Positions 7,672 through 15,370 of a stretch of DNA of 30,443 nucleotides are shown piece by piece. A program made the position numbers and the translations under genes. Position 1 is the first letter of the stretch; every line of letters starts with the position of its first letter. Under the pieces are notes generated by a model. That model was not told where the DNA came from, searched no databases, and saw only the letters and a program-made list of their open reading frames with translations. This stretch comes from an uncultured Bacilli bacterium (lineage in GTDB: Bacteria; Bacillota_I; Bacilli_A; RF39; UBA660). Location of the stretch: the NCBI GenBank assembly GCA_910585915.1, contig CAJUGF010000015.1, positions 1-30,443 of the forward strand, given 5' to 3'.

Positions 7672-9072
7672 CTACTTTCTCTTTTTGATTTTTTTTGTTT
7701 TGAAATAAAATGTTGTACCTTTATTTTTTATACTTCTTACCCCATACTCAAAGTTATGTAATTCTAAAATTGTTTTTACAATGGATAGCCCAATTCCAGT
7801 GCCAACAACATTTCTTTTATGATTTTTTTCATTTTTATAATATTTGTCCCAAATCACATCAAGTTCTTCTTTTTTAATTCCTTTTCCTGTATCACTAATT
7901 TCAATACTATATTTTCCTCGTTCTTCAATTATGCGTACAGTAATAGTTAAGTCGTCTCCTGTATAATTTATAGCATTGTTAATTAAGTTATAGATTACTT
8001 GATTAATTTTATTTTTATCAGCAGTAATGTAAGCACGTTCTGGCATTTCAATATTAAATTTATAATTTTCAGTTTCTTTAATGATTTCATATTTTTTGAT
8101 AATTTCTTTAATTTCTCTTGTTAAATCAAAGGTTTCTTTTTTAAAGCTATCTGCATCAGCTTGCATTTTAGATAAGTTTAGGATGTCATTTACCAAGATA
8201 TTCAAACGATCGGTTTCAGAAATAATAATATTTAAATGCTCTTCTCTTTTTTGATCATTTTTATATGATATGTCTCGAATCATTTCAGCATAGGCTTTTA
8301 TCATAGTTAATGGAGTTTTTAAATCATGTGATACATTAGCCATCAAGTCTCTTCGTAATTCATCAGTTTTTGATAATTCTTTTTGGGCATTGTTTAAACT
8401 TTCTGCTAATTCATCTATTTCTAAGATTCCATTTTGTTCAAACTGAATATCATGATTTCCATATCCTAATTTTTTGGCTTTCTTAGCAATATCTAATATT
8501 GGTTTTGTTATTTTATGTGAAAGAAAATAAGATATTGCGCAAGCGAATATGATTGCTATTATTGTTAAATAAATTAATTGTCCTTTTAATACAACAGAAG
8601 CTCCACTAATATCTTCTAAAGTACTATAGACGAAGACGTAGCCATTTTCATTTGCAATTTTATACAAGTATGCTTTGGCTTTAAATTCTTGATTGACTAA
8701 TCTTATTGCTTCAGTTTGACGTGATGATTTTATTAGTTCGGTTTGAGCCTTTAGAATTGCTTGATTGTCTCTTCCAAGTTCACATCCAATCATTCTAGTA
8801 TTAAAACTAATGGATTCTGTTGATGTAATATATTCGATACAAACTTCATTCTCATAAGCAATTTTTTCTAGGTTTTCATTTAGTTTGTCTGCACTTGAAT
8901 TTTCAATCGATGAAGCTATTTTGTTCATATTTTTTACTTGATAATGTTCATAAGAGACTGCTAAGTAAATAATTTGGAAAAACCAAAGTAATAATAGAAT
9001 TGATACACTAAATACAATTAAATAAAAAAGGACTTTGAAATTAATACTAGTTGTTTTTTTCTTTATATTCAA
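7672..9072 (-). CDS. Sensor histidine kinase
   Basis: A 466-residue membrane sensor kinase. It has one helix at about 14-38, an extracytoplasmic domain to about 163, a second helix at 165-185, a HAMP linker, then a HisKA domain with the phospho-accepting H249 in MANVSHDLKTPL. The ATPase domain carries the N-box NLINNAINY, G1 DTGKGI and G2 GTGIGLSIV. The start is a TTG (9070-9072) preceded by AGGA; no ATG occurs before the first helix. It overlaps the response-regulator gene by 26 bases, so they form one operon. The stimulus is not evident, and no obvious target gene adjoins it. Confidence 0.93.
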   Translation of the reverse strand: MNIKKKTTSINFKVLFYLIVFSVSILLLLWFFQIIYLAVSYEHYQVKNMNKIASSIENSSADKLNENLEKIAYENEVCIEYITSTESISFNTRMIGCELGRDNQAILKAQTELIKSSRQTEAIRLVNQEFKAKAYLYKIANENGYVFVYSTLEDISGASVVLKGQLIYLTIIAIIFACAISYFLSHKITKPILDIAKKAKKLGYGNHDIQFEQNGILEIDELAESLNNAQKELSKTDELRRDLMANVSHDLKTPLTMIKAYAEMIRDISYKNDQKREEHLNIIISETDRLNILVNDILNLSKMQADADSFKKETFDLTREIKEIIKKYEIIKETENYKFNIEMPERAYITADKNKINQVIYNLINNAINYTGDDLTITVRIIEERGKYSIEISDTGKGIKKEELDVIWDKYYKNEKNHKRNVVGTGIGLSIVKTILELHNFEYGVRSIKNKGTTFYFKTKKIKKRK

Positions 9073-9718
9073 ATTTGTATCCTACTTTGCGAATTGTTGT
9101 AATGAGATTGCGATATTTTCCTAAATTATTTCTTAATGTCTTTACATGTGTATCAACAGTTCGATCATCTCCGTAAAAGTCATATCCCCAAATATTTGTC
9201 AGCAATTGTTCTCTTGATAAGGCAATGTTTTTATTTTCAATAAAGTATTTTAATAATTCATATTCTTTGGGAGTTAGATTAATTATATCCCCATCTATGG
9301 TTACTTCATGAGCAATGTCATTTAATATTAGCCCATCTAGTTTGTAAGTATTTGTAGTCTTTTCATTTCTTTTAGTGATTGCTTTGATTCTAGCTACCAA
9401 TTCTTTTGGACTAAATGGTTTGGTTACATAATCATCAATTCCTAATTCAAATCCTAGTAATTTATCAAATTCTTCTGCTCTTGCTGATAACATTAGGCAC
9501 GGAATATCTTTTTGTTTTTTTATTTCTTTAATTGCTTGATACCCATCTAATTTAGGCATCATAATATCCATAATAACTAAGTCATATTCATTTTCATTTA
9601 TTTTATCAAGGGCAATTTTCCCATTTTCTGCTTCATCTATTTCATATCCTTCTAAAAGAAGATATTCTTTGATTACCTCCCTTATTAATGCTTCATCGTC
9701 ACATACTAAAATTTTCAA
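9047..9718 (-). CDS. OmpR/PhoB-family response regulator
   Basis: A 223-residue regulator. The receiver domain (1-120) has the acidic pocket D7/D8, phospho-acceptor D51 in VIMDIMMPKLDG, S78 and K100 (YVTKPF). The C-terminal winged helix includes LTPKEYELLKYF, SREQLLTNIWG and the recognition helix DRTVDTHVKTLRNNLG. The start is TTG (9716-9718), five bases after a strong GAGGTGG ribosome site. A -10 TATAAT and a weak -35 TTCATT with 18-bp spacing lie just upstream. It is partner of the overlapping kinase and likely activates or represses promoters elsewhere in the genome. Confidence 0.95.
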   Translation of the reverse strand: MKILVCDDEALIREVIKEYLLLEGYEIDEAENGKIALDKINENEYDLVIMDIMMPKLDGYQAIKEIKKQKDIPCLMLSARAEEFDKLLGFELGIDDYVTKPFSPKELVARIKAITKRNEKTTNTYKLDGLILNDIAHEVTIDGDIINLTPKEYELLKYFIENKNIALSREQLLTNIWGYDFYGDDRTVDTHVKTLRNNLGKYRNLITTIRKVGYKFEYKEKNN

Positions 9719-9741
9719 ATTACCACCTCACTTCAGTTTAT

Positions 9742-9771
9742 ATTATAACAGAAATGTGATAAAAGAATGAA
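9742..9771 (-). promoter_or_regulatory. Promoter of the two-component operon
   Basis: Minus strand: -10 TATAAT (9742-9747), 18-bp spacer, weak -35 TTCATT (9766-9771). The poor -35 box is compatible with an activated promoter. Confidence 0.5.
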
Positions 9772-9787
9772 AACTATATTTTTTCAT

Positions 9788-9819
9788 AAAAAAACAGTTC
9801 AATTTCTTGTCTGTTTTTT
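9788..9819 (-). terminator. Terminator of yebC
   Basis: AAAAAACAG and CTGTTTTTT form the stem on the minus strand with a 13-base loop. The upstream arm overlaps the yebC stop codon. Confidence 0.75.
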
Positions 9820-10567
9820 AGTTTTCTGAAGGCAATTCAACATTATGGTAAATTTCGGTAACATCTTCTATTTCATCAAGCATTTTATATAATTTTTGGA
9901 ACGTTTCTAAGTCTTCTCCTTCCAAACTTACTTTATCTTTTGGATACATTCCTTCTTCATCTAATTCATAGGCTACATCTGGTATTAACTTTTCTAGTGT
10001 ATCTTTTACTTTATTATGATCAGCTGGTTTTATAGTAATAATTATTTCACCATTTTCATTTTCAAAGTCTACTAAATCAATTCCCTCTTCTACCAAAGCA
10101 TTAAAAATTTCTTCTTCTAAATCACTTTTTACACTAATAATTGCTAAGTAGTCATAATTATAAGAAACAGAGTTTGTTACTCCTAAAGATTTGTGTACTT
10201 TATTGAATGCAGCTCTTACAAATCCTACAGTACGATTCACATTATCAGTAAGGGTTTTAATAATTAAGGTAGATGCCCCAGGGCCAAATCCTTCATAAAT
10301 TACAGTTTCATAATCTTCTCCACCAGCCCCCTTGGCTTTTTCTATTGCACGATTAATGATATCATTTGGGACTTGTTCTTTTTTGGCTTTATCAACTATT
10401 CTTTTTAGTAGCACATTACTATCAACATCAGGAATTCCTTTTTTAGCCGCAAGATAAATTTCTTTCGCATAGGTGGAATACAATTTAGCTTTTGCAGCTC
10501 CTGTTTTTTGAATGCTTGCTTTTCTCACTTCATAAGCGCGTCCAAATAATTGTAAGTTTAATAACAT
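9818..10567 (-). CDS. yebC: YebC/TACO1-family protein with an L27-like N-terminal extension
   Basis: A 249-residue protein of the YebC family. Such proteins were first called DNA-binding regulators and are now linked to relief of ribosome stalling on proline-rich stretches. Typical segments are KLYSTYAKEIYLAAKKG, VPNDIINRAIEKAKG, YEGFGPGAS and DNVNRTVGFVRAAF. Family members of this type usually begin MGRAYEVRK or similar. Here the sequence is MLLNLQLF followed by GRAYEVRK. MLLNLQLF resembles the N-terminal extension of Firmicutes ribosomal protein L27 that the protease Prp removes after F. The ATG follows AGGTG with seven-base spacing, and no start codon occurs between it and GRAY, so the extension is encoded. 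The gene follows patatin at 32 bp. Confidence 0.92.
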   Translation of the reverse strand: MLLNLQLFGRAYEVRKASIQKTGAAKAKLYSTYAKEIYLAAKKGIPDVDSNVLLKRIVDKAKKEQVPNDIINRAIEKAKGAGGEDYETVIYEGFGPGASTLIIKTLTDNVNRTVGFVRAAFNKVHKSLGVTNSVSYNYDYLAIISVKSDLEEEIFNALVEEGIDLVDFENENGEIIITIKPADHNKVKDTLEKLIPDVAYELDEEGMYPKDKVSLEGEDLETFQKLYKMLDEIEDVTEIYHNVELPSEN

Positions 10568-10599
10568 AATAAAACACCTCGTCTTTCTTTAATAGTATA

Positions 10600-11655
10600 C
10601 TACAAAAATTTTAATTCACCTATAAAATCATATATAAAATGCGTTTTTTTGTGGTTTTTCTGAATATTCTTTATAATTTTTGGAACTCGATAAATTTGAT
10701 AATAATAAATTTTCTCTTTTTCCATTACATACTCTAAAGCTTTTATGATTGTTTCTTTTTTCGTTTTTGTACGAAAAAAATTTTGTACACGGCGATATTG
10801 ACGATCTTCCATTTTTCTGACTATCCAATTGTAATAATTCTCTCTTTTATTATAAAAAGTGTATTTATAACCATCATAGTGTTTTAAAATTCGTAAAGTA
10901 TCATAATATCCCATGTAAATGTTGTCATGAACTTTTTCGTCGTTTAATTCTAGAATAGACCCTACGTTTCTTGAAGGTTTTATGTAGGTAACATCAATAT
11001 TCTTTTTTAACTTTCTAGTGATATTTATGCTCATTCCAATATTTACACGAACGACATAAACTTTTGTATAGCCTTTGTCAATTAACATATTTACAGGACT
11101 ATTATCATAAAATCCTCCATCAATGCAGAACTCCTGATCTATTGTTCTTTTCATACGAAATAATGGCAAATAGCAACTTGCTAAAATGTAATCTTTTATT
11201 TTTCCTGGCTTCATGTCTTCTTTAAACAAATAAAGTGGTTCTAATCTTTTTAGCTTTACTGTACATAAGCCAAAATCTTTTTTACTGTTTCTTAACATGT
11301 CTTCATTGACATATTCATCTAAAACTTTTTCTAACCCTTTCGTTTCAATTCCTCTATTTTTGAGCATCCTTGCTGCTCCTTTAATCGACATTTTTAAAAA
11401 CTTTAAGTCTATTTCTCTTTTTACTACTTTTTGAATGTAATTTTGATCAAAACCTAAGACTGATGCAATATTTACAGTTTGCCAAAACTTTAATAATTCT
11501 TCTTCTTTTCCGCATGCAAGCATGGCACTATTAAAAGAGCCAATACTTGTTCCACAAAAACCATCAAATTCTATACCACAGTCTTTCATGGCATAGTATG
11601 CTCCGATTTGATAGGAACCTTTTGTTCCTCCACCCTCTAAAGCAAGTCCTATCAT
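10600..11655 (-). CDS. Patatin-like phospholipase
   Basis: A 351-residue lipid acyl hydrolase of the patatin family. The oxyanion loop is LALEGGGTKGSYQIG (residues 4-18), the nucleophile is S37 in GTSIGS, and the catalytic aspartate is D179 in CIDGGFYDNSPV, giving the Ser-Asp dyad. The C-terminal 150 residues are basic and lack recognisable domains. No signal peptide is present, so it is cytosolic or membrane-associated. I choose the ATG at 11653-11655 because it forms an ATGA overlap with the ZIP transporter stop and puts the glycine-rich loop at the N-terminus as usual; an in-frame TTG at 11673 has no support. Substrate is probably phospholipid. Confidence 0.9.
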   Translation of the reverse strand: MIGLALEGGGTKGSYQIGAYYAMKDCGIEFDGFCGTSIGSFNSAMLACGKEEELLKFWQTVNIASVLGFDQNYIQKVVKREIDLKFLKMSIKGAARMLKNRGIETKGLEKVLDEYVNEDMLRNSKKDFGLCTVKLKRLEPLYLFKEDMKPGKIKDYILASCYLPLFRMKRTIDQEFCIDGGFYDNSPVNMLIDKGYTKVYVVRVNIGMSINITRKLKKNIDVTYIKPSRNVGSILELNDEKVHDNIYMGYYDTLRILKHYDGYKYTFYNKRENYYNWIVRKMEDRQYRRVQNFFRTKTKKETIIKALEYVMEKEKIYYYQIYRVPKIIKNIQKNHKKTHFIYDFIGELKFL

Positions 11656-12422
11656 AATATCACCATAATACAATTTAGTATTATTCCTACTAATAAGCCA
11701 ATATATATTGTTTTACTTTTACGATTGTCCCACAGTTCTTTTAATAATTCAAATAAAGCGATGTATAACAGCATTCCTAAGGTAATACATAGCAAATTAG
11801 AAAGTATGGTATCATTTATCTTCTCATCAAAAATAAATAAGAGAATTCCTCCTAAAAAACTAGATAATGTAAGTAAGACTGTTGTCCCCTTCTTTAGTTT
11901 TTCTTTTGTTTTTGTTGTTTCTAATCCTACAGCAATTTCTATTCCCAGTGGTATATTGTGAAGTGCTACAGCAAAGGCCATTAAGAATCCTGTGGAAATA
12001 TTTGTTATTCCAGTAGCGTATATTGATATCCCTTCCATCATATTGTGGATAATCAAGGAAATGGATGTTACTAAGCTAATATGAAATAAATGGTCATTGT
12101 GTTCTTTTTTATTTTTCTCATTTTCTTTATGGTGGTGTTGGTGATGTGGAATGAAAATATCTAAAGCTTTTAGTAGCAACATTCCTAAAAGAGTGAAGCC
12201 AAACATCATAAAAAACTTTTGGTTATTTTCTACCATTAAGTAACTTTCTTGAATTTCTGGAATTATATCAAATATAATCATTCCCATCATAACCATAAAA
12301 GCTAACCCAGTGGCAAATTGGGTTAATTCTTTTTTCTTTGTAGTTATTTTAGCTATACCAAAGCCAATTAAAAAGAAGATGCCTACAAATAATGTCAATA
12401 ACAATACACCTATTTTTTCCAT
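11652..12422 (-). CDS. ZIP-family metal transporter
   Basis: A 256-residue membrane protein of the ZIP family, which brings divalent metals such as zinc into the cytoplasm. It shows about eight helices. A histidine-rich cytoplasmic loop lies after helix 3 (residues 93-114, HHQHHH and further histidines). The metal-binding helices carry HNMMEGISIYA (126-136) and HNIPLGIEIA (155-164). ATG follows TTGGAAGTG. It is the first gene of a three-gene minus-strand cluster and overlaps the patatin gene by four bases (ATGA). A TATAAT at 12441-12446 (minus strand) is a possible promoter with a poor -35. Metal specificity cannot be read from sequence. Confidence 0.92.
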   Translation of the reverse strand: MEKIGVLLLTLFVGIFFLIGFGIAKITTKKKELTQFATGLAFMVMMGMIIFDIIPEIQESYLMVENNQKFFMMFGFTLLGMLLLKALDIFIPHHQHHHKENEKNKKEHNDHLFHISLVTSISLIIHNMMEGISIYATGITNISTGFLMAFAVALHNIPLGIEIAVGLETTKTKEKLKKGTTVLLTLSSFLGGILLFIFDEKINDTILSNLLCITLGMLLYIALFELLKELWDNRKSKTIYIGLLVGIILNCIMVIL

Positions 12423-12460
12423 GCAATCACTTCCAAGGGTATTATAACAAATTTATTTAA

Positions 12461-12494
12461 AAAGAAAAAGCTCTCTATTTTGTTGGAGAAGCTT
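12461..12494 (-). terminator. Terminator of the secreted-protein gene
   Basis: On the minus strand AAGCTTCTC pairs with GAGAGCTT (one bulged base), followed by a T-rich tract. The first arm lies in the last codons of the gene. Confidence 0.65.
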
Positions 12495-13113
12495 CTAATC
12501 TTAGTCTTCCTTGAAAAGAACCGTTTGTTAAGGATATCTGATTTACTTCAGTATCATTTTCTACCCAAATGCGAAATACAAGATTATCACTATGATTAAT
12601 TGGTATTCGTATTCCCGTTGAATTTAAGAGTATTTCTTCGGCAGTGGTCTTTACATTATTATTTTCATCTGCTGCAGGTTCATCACTTCTTTCAGCGTCT
12701 ACAAATGTTCCATTTGAAAGTATCGTTTCTCCATTATCCTCCTTTTTTGCTAATTCCCATTTGAAGTATTTACTATATAAATTTTTTGTCAATTTGATAT
12801 CTGTTAAATAAATAAAATATTGTCCATTTACAGTTGAAGTATTAGCATTTGTCACTGAAAATTCTACTTTCTCAGACTTTGTTTCTTTTTCTGCTTGATC
12901 TATTAATTGGAGTTGGGAATTATTAATGGTTGTACTCTCAGGAAGATCACTTGTTATGTCTAGTCGTGCTGCTGTTGTCTCTTCTATTTCTACTCTTCCA
13001 CTAATGTTGGCAGTAAAATATGCATAGCTTAAACTAGTTCCCAATAATACGACAGAAACTAAAAGAATTCCGATCTTAATGATATGTCTTTTTATTTCTT
13101 TTTTTGTGGTCAT
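12475..13113 (-). CDS. Secreted camelysin/TasA-like protein with SipW-type signal
   Basis: A 212-residue exported protein. The N-terminus is basic, then a hydrophobic stretch (about 15-30) ends in SYAYFTANISG. The AYFTA-type context is typical of SipW-dependent substrates such as camelysin and TasA, which build surface or biofilm fibres. The rest is a predicted beta-rich domain with Asn/Thr-rich strands and no cysteines, ending LRLEASPTK. No SipW peptidase is encoded in the window. ATG follows AAGGAT, and the gene has its own promoter. It is probably not a polymerising fibre on this evidence alone; a general surface role is the safer call. Confidence 0.6.
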   Translation of the reverse strand: MTTKKEIKRHIIKIGILLVSVVLLGTSLSYAYFTANISGRVEIEETTAARLDITSDLPESTTINNSQLQLIDQAEKETKSEKVEFSVTNANTSTVNGQYFIYLTDIKLTKNLYSKYFKWELAKKEDNGETILSNGTFVDAERSDEPAADENNNVKTTAEEILLNSTGIRIPINHSDNLVFRIWVENDTEVNQISLTNGSFQGRLRLEASPTK

Positions 13114-13135
13114 GTTATCATCCTTACTTTTGTTT

Positions 13136-13164
13136 ATTATAACTAAAGATTTTTATTATTACAA
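13136..13164 (-). promoter_or_regulatory. Promoter of the secreted-protein gene
   Basis: Minus strand: TTGTAA (13159-13164), 17-bp spacer, TATAAT (13136-13141). A weak AAAGATTT/AAATCTTT stem overlaps the spacer. Confidence 0.65.
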
Positions 13165-13171
13165 ATCTTTT

Positions 13172-13810
13172 TTATTTTCCTGGGTTATAAGATGTGACAT
13201 CCAATCTCTTTTCTTCTTTTATCATGGTTATAGTTCCTGATTTGTCATATCCAAGATCTTTTTCATATGTCCATGAAAGCGTCACTTCATAAGCTTCGTA
13301 ATCTGTTCCTCCCATTTTATAACTTGTTGTAGTAATGTTATTTACTTCAATACTTTTTACATTTGGTAGTTCTTGTGTTCTAGTCTTGTAGGAGTCATCT
13401 TCTACCGTTTTATATAATGTATCTAATAGTTTGGCACGAAAGGAATCTTTTGCATTTTCATTCAAATACTCTAAGCCTCCTATATCATATTTGCTAACTT
13501 TGTTTTCAATGGTATAGATATCAATTATAAAAAGTTTCGCGAGACTTTTAGCGTACTCTTCTTCATTTATTTCGTCACTTTCTAAGTTCTCTTTTAACTC
13601 TTTAAATGTGCTTTCAAACAGTTCGTTATCTCGGTCATCTAAAGTATAATTATATCCTTCTATTTTATTTGTAACATTAGCAACATTGGTGATAGTTTTT
13701 TCTTCTTTTGGTTTATTTAAAATGAGCTTATGAATACTTAAACCGATTAAAAGAATAATAGCAATTGCCAATATGCTTAACAATAATTTATATTTTTTCT
13801 TCATCTTCAT
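13172..13810 (-). CDS. Membrane-anchored extracytoplasmic protein, unknown function
   Basis: A 212-residue protein with a lysine-rich N-terminus, one helix (about residues 9-28, LLLSILAIAIILLIGLSI) and an extracytoplasmic domain rich in charged residues. The C-terminal half (YEAYEVTLSWTYEKD, SGTITMIKEEKRLDV) looks like a beta-sheet domain of the kind seen in small NTF2-like lipoprotein-type proteins, but I do not recognise the family. I start at the ATG at 13808-13810, which follows AAGGAGA. Longer in-frame starts reach into the promoter and are excluded. It precedes the secreted camelysin-like gene by 58 bp, so a surface-related role is plausible. Confidence 0.65.
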   Translation of the reverse strand: MKMKKKYKLLLSILAIAIILLIGLSIHKLILNKPKEEKTITNVANVTNKIEGYNYTLDDRDNELFESTFKELKENLESDEINEEEYAKSLAKLFIIDIYTIENKVSKYDIGGLEYLNENAKDSFRAKLLDTLYKTVEDDSYKTRTQELPNVKSIEVNNITTTSYKMGGTDYEAYEVTLSWTYEKDLGYDKSGTITMIKEEKRLDVTSYNPGK

Positions 13811-13838
13811 AGGAAGTCTCCTTTTTATTTTCATTTTT

Positions 13839-13867
13839 ATTATAGCATGTTCCCTAATGTTTATCAA
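13839..13867 (-). promoter_or_regulatory. Promoter of the membrane-anchored protein gene
   Basis: Minus strand: TTGATA (13862-13867), 17-bp spacer, TATAAT (13839-13844). The position rules out translation starts upstream of 13810. Confidence 0.8.
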
Positions 13868-13981
13868 ATTTTTATGAAATTTATAAAATATCTAAATGCA
13901 AACATTTTGCTATAGGAGATTACCATTTTACCATAAACTATCATTCAATATATTAACAAAGAGGTTGGAAATTTAGAAAAC

Positions 13982-14095
13982 ATGTGGCCCTGTATTATTA
14001 GTAAACATAACGAAGTCATTCTAGCAAAGTTTGAATTGTATTATGCAACAATCAGAAATTATATTGAAACGATAAATGACATGACATTAACATAG
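13982..14095 (+). CDS. Possible 37-residue ORF or gene relic
   Basis: The 13868-14200 stretch has no clear gene. The best reading is a plus-strand frame open from 13937, with ATG at 13982 and TAG at 14093. It encodes 37 residues of ordinary composition (including KHNEVILAKFELYY and TIRNYIETIN). The open frame extends 15 codons upstream of the ATG without a start or a well-placed ribosome site. That favours a remnant of a longer gene over a live small protein. I do not recognise it. Confidence 0.25.
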   Translation: MWPCIISKHNEVILAKFELYYATIRNYIETINDMTLT

Positions 14096-14200
14096 AAAAA
14101 TTTTCCCCTTGATGAATGAACTTCTTTACTCACTAAAATAAAGTTTATCAAATAATCAAATTTTTAGATTGTTATACTAGCAATTGTAACATTTTTGTAG

Positions 14201-14229
14201 TTGAAACATTGTTCCTATTATGCTAAAAT
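14201..14229 (+). promoter_or_regulatory. Promoter of the C-H-D protein gene
   Basis: TTGAAA (14201-14206), 17-bp spacer, TAAAAT (14224-14229), then a GAGGGG ribosome site and ATG at 14257. Confidence 0.7.
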
Positions 14230-14256
14230 ATCAGCTTAAAAGAGAGGGGAAAACAA

Positions 14257-15234
14257 ATGGGATATTTGGGATGTTTAAGAAATTCTAGATGTCAAAAACA
14301 AGTGAATTCGTTTCGAAAGTTTATTGCCACAAATATGGAAGATGAAAATCGAGTTTTAACTGCTTTAAATAATCTATATAGTTATATGAAAAAAATTGCT
14401 CCTGCGTATTCTGAAAACGGAAAAATGAATAAAGATTATCGTGAATTAGTGTGTCTATTATATTTAATAGAAGCAAGTTTACCATTATCTTTTATTGTTG
14501 ATAATAAGCCGAATTTTAATATGCAAAATAAGGCTCCATTTATTTTGCCAAATAAAGCTTTCAACTATAAAAATGAAGATGTTTTAGCATACATTGTTTA
14601 TATAGCAAGAGAAAACATAGTACGTCATTTTTCCTCTAAGAATAATTTAAAAGATTTAAGCAAAATTGATTTATTAAATTATTGTAGTGTGGCGTCTTTT
14701 GATGTTAAAAGTATTGCTGAGTCATTAGGACTAATTGCTAAGGTTTATCCAATTTATCCTGCTTTCTATAAGGAAAAGAATCTTTATGAGTATGGTAATA
14801 TGCATTACTTTACTTTTGTCAGTATAGGGAAAAAATTATACATTGTCGATTTAACTTATAGCCAATTTTTTAAAGTATCAGATAATAATTTAAATCGAAT
14901 AGGAATTCCATTTTTGGGTGGATCATCTATTGGAAGTTATATGTTACTCTTTGAGGAAAGAAAAAAATTTGCCGAGGCTCTCCTTCGAGATGGATATGTA
15001 GAAGCAACCGAAGAAAATATTAAAATGTATTTTGATGGATTTGCGCTATCATTTAGAAATGGTCTTTATTATGAAAATACCTGTGAGTTGAAATATGAGA
15101 CTTCCTATACAATGGAGGATTATATGAATTTCATAAATGGTCTTGATTCACAGATAAATCATGAAAATATTGAGTTTCTTGGAAGACAACAAAGATTATT
15201 AAAAAATGCAAATATGAATTTTCAGAAAAGATAA
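14257..15234 (+). CDS. Unknown protein, possible papain/transglutaminase-like Cys-His-Asp enzyme
   Basis: A 325-residue cytosolic protein with no signal or membrane helix. I do not recognise the family. A central region has the spacing of a papain-like or transglutaminase-like triad: C143 at the start of a helix (NYCSVASFDVKSIAESLG), H183 in a strand (GNMHYFTFVSIG), and D198 in LYIVDLTYSQF. The phrase VDLTYSQF resembles the aspartate strand of such folds in protease, deamidase and toxin families. The N-terminus has two cysteines (C6, C12). The gene has its own promoter and strong ribosome site (GAGGGG) and lies 136 bp upstream of an AbiEii-type gene on the same strand, in the accessory part of the contig. 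Enzyme activity is inference. Confidence 0.5.
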   Translation: MGYLGCLRNSRCQKQVNSFRKFIATNMEDENRVLTALNNLYSYMKKIAPAYSENGKMNKDYRELVCLLYLIEASLPLSFIVDNKPNFNMQNKAPFILPNKAFNYKNEDVLAYIVYIARENIVRHFSSKNNLKDLSKIDLLNYCSVASFDVKSIAESLGLIAKVYPIYPAFYKEKNLYEYGNMHYFTFVSIGKKLYIVDLTYSQFFKVSDNNLNRIGIPFLGGSSIGSYMLLFEERKKFAEALLRDGYVEATEENIKMYFDGFALSFRNGLYYENTCELKYETSYTMEDYMNFINGLDSQINHENIEFLGRQQRLLKNANMNFQKR

Positions 15235-15332
15235 CTTAATTTTCAGATTATTATTCAGACTGTTGACAATAGGTACCACAATCTTTTCTCTTGTCAAGAA
15301 ACTTAGCTTTTAAAATAAAATTCATTCATTTA

Positions 15333-15341
15333 TGTTATAAT
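15333..15341 (+). promoter_or_regulatory. Extended -10 promoter of the AbiEii gene
   Basis: TGTTATAAT: a TG dinucleotide one base before TATAAT (15336-15341), with no good -35. The gene begins 30 bases later after AAGGGGGG. Confidence 0.6.
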
Positions 15342-15370
15342 ATCGGATAACATTTAAGGGGGGGATTCAT

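Noticed and set aside
10628..10828. Minus-strand ORF of 66 codons inside the patatin gene
   Set aside because: It is a shadow frame wholly within a well-supported gene.
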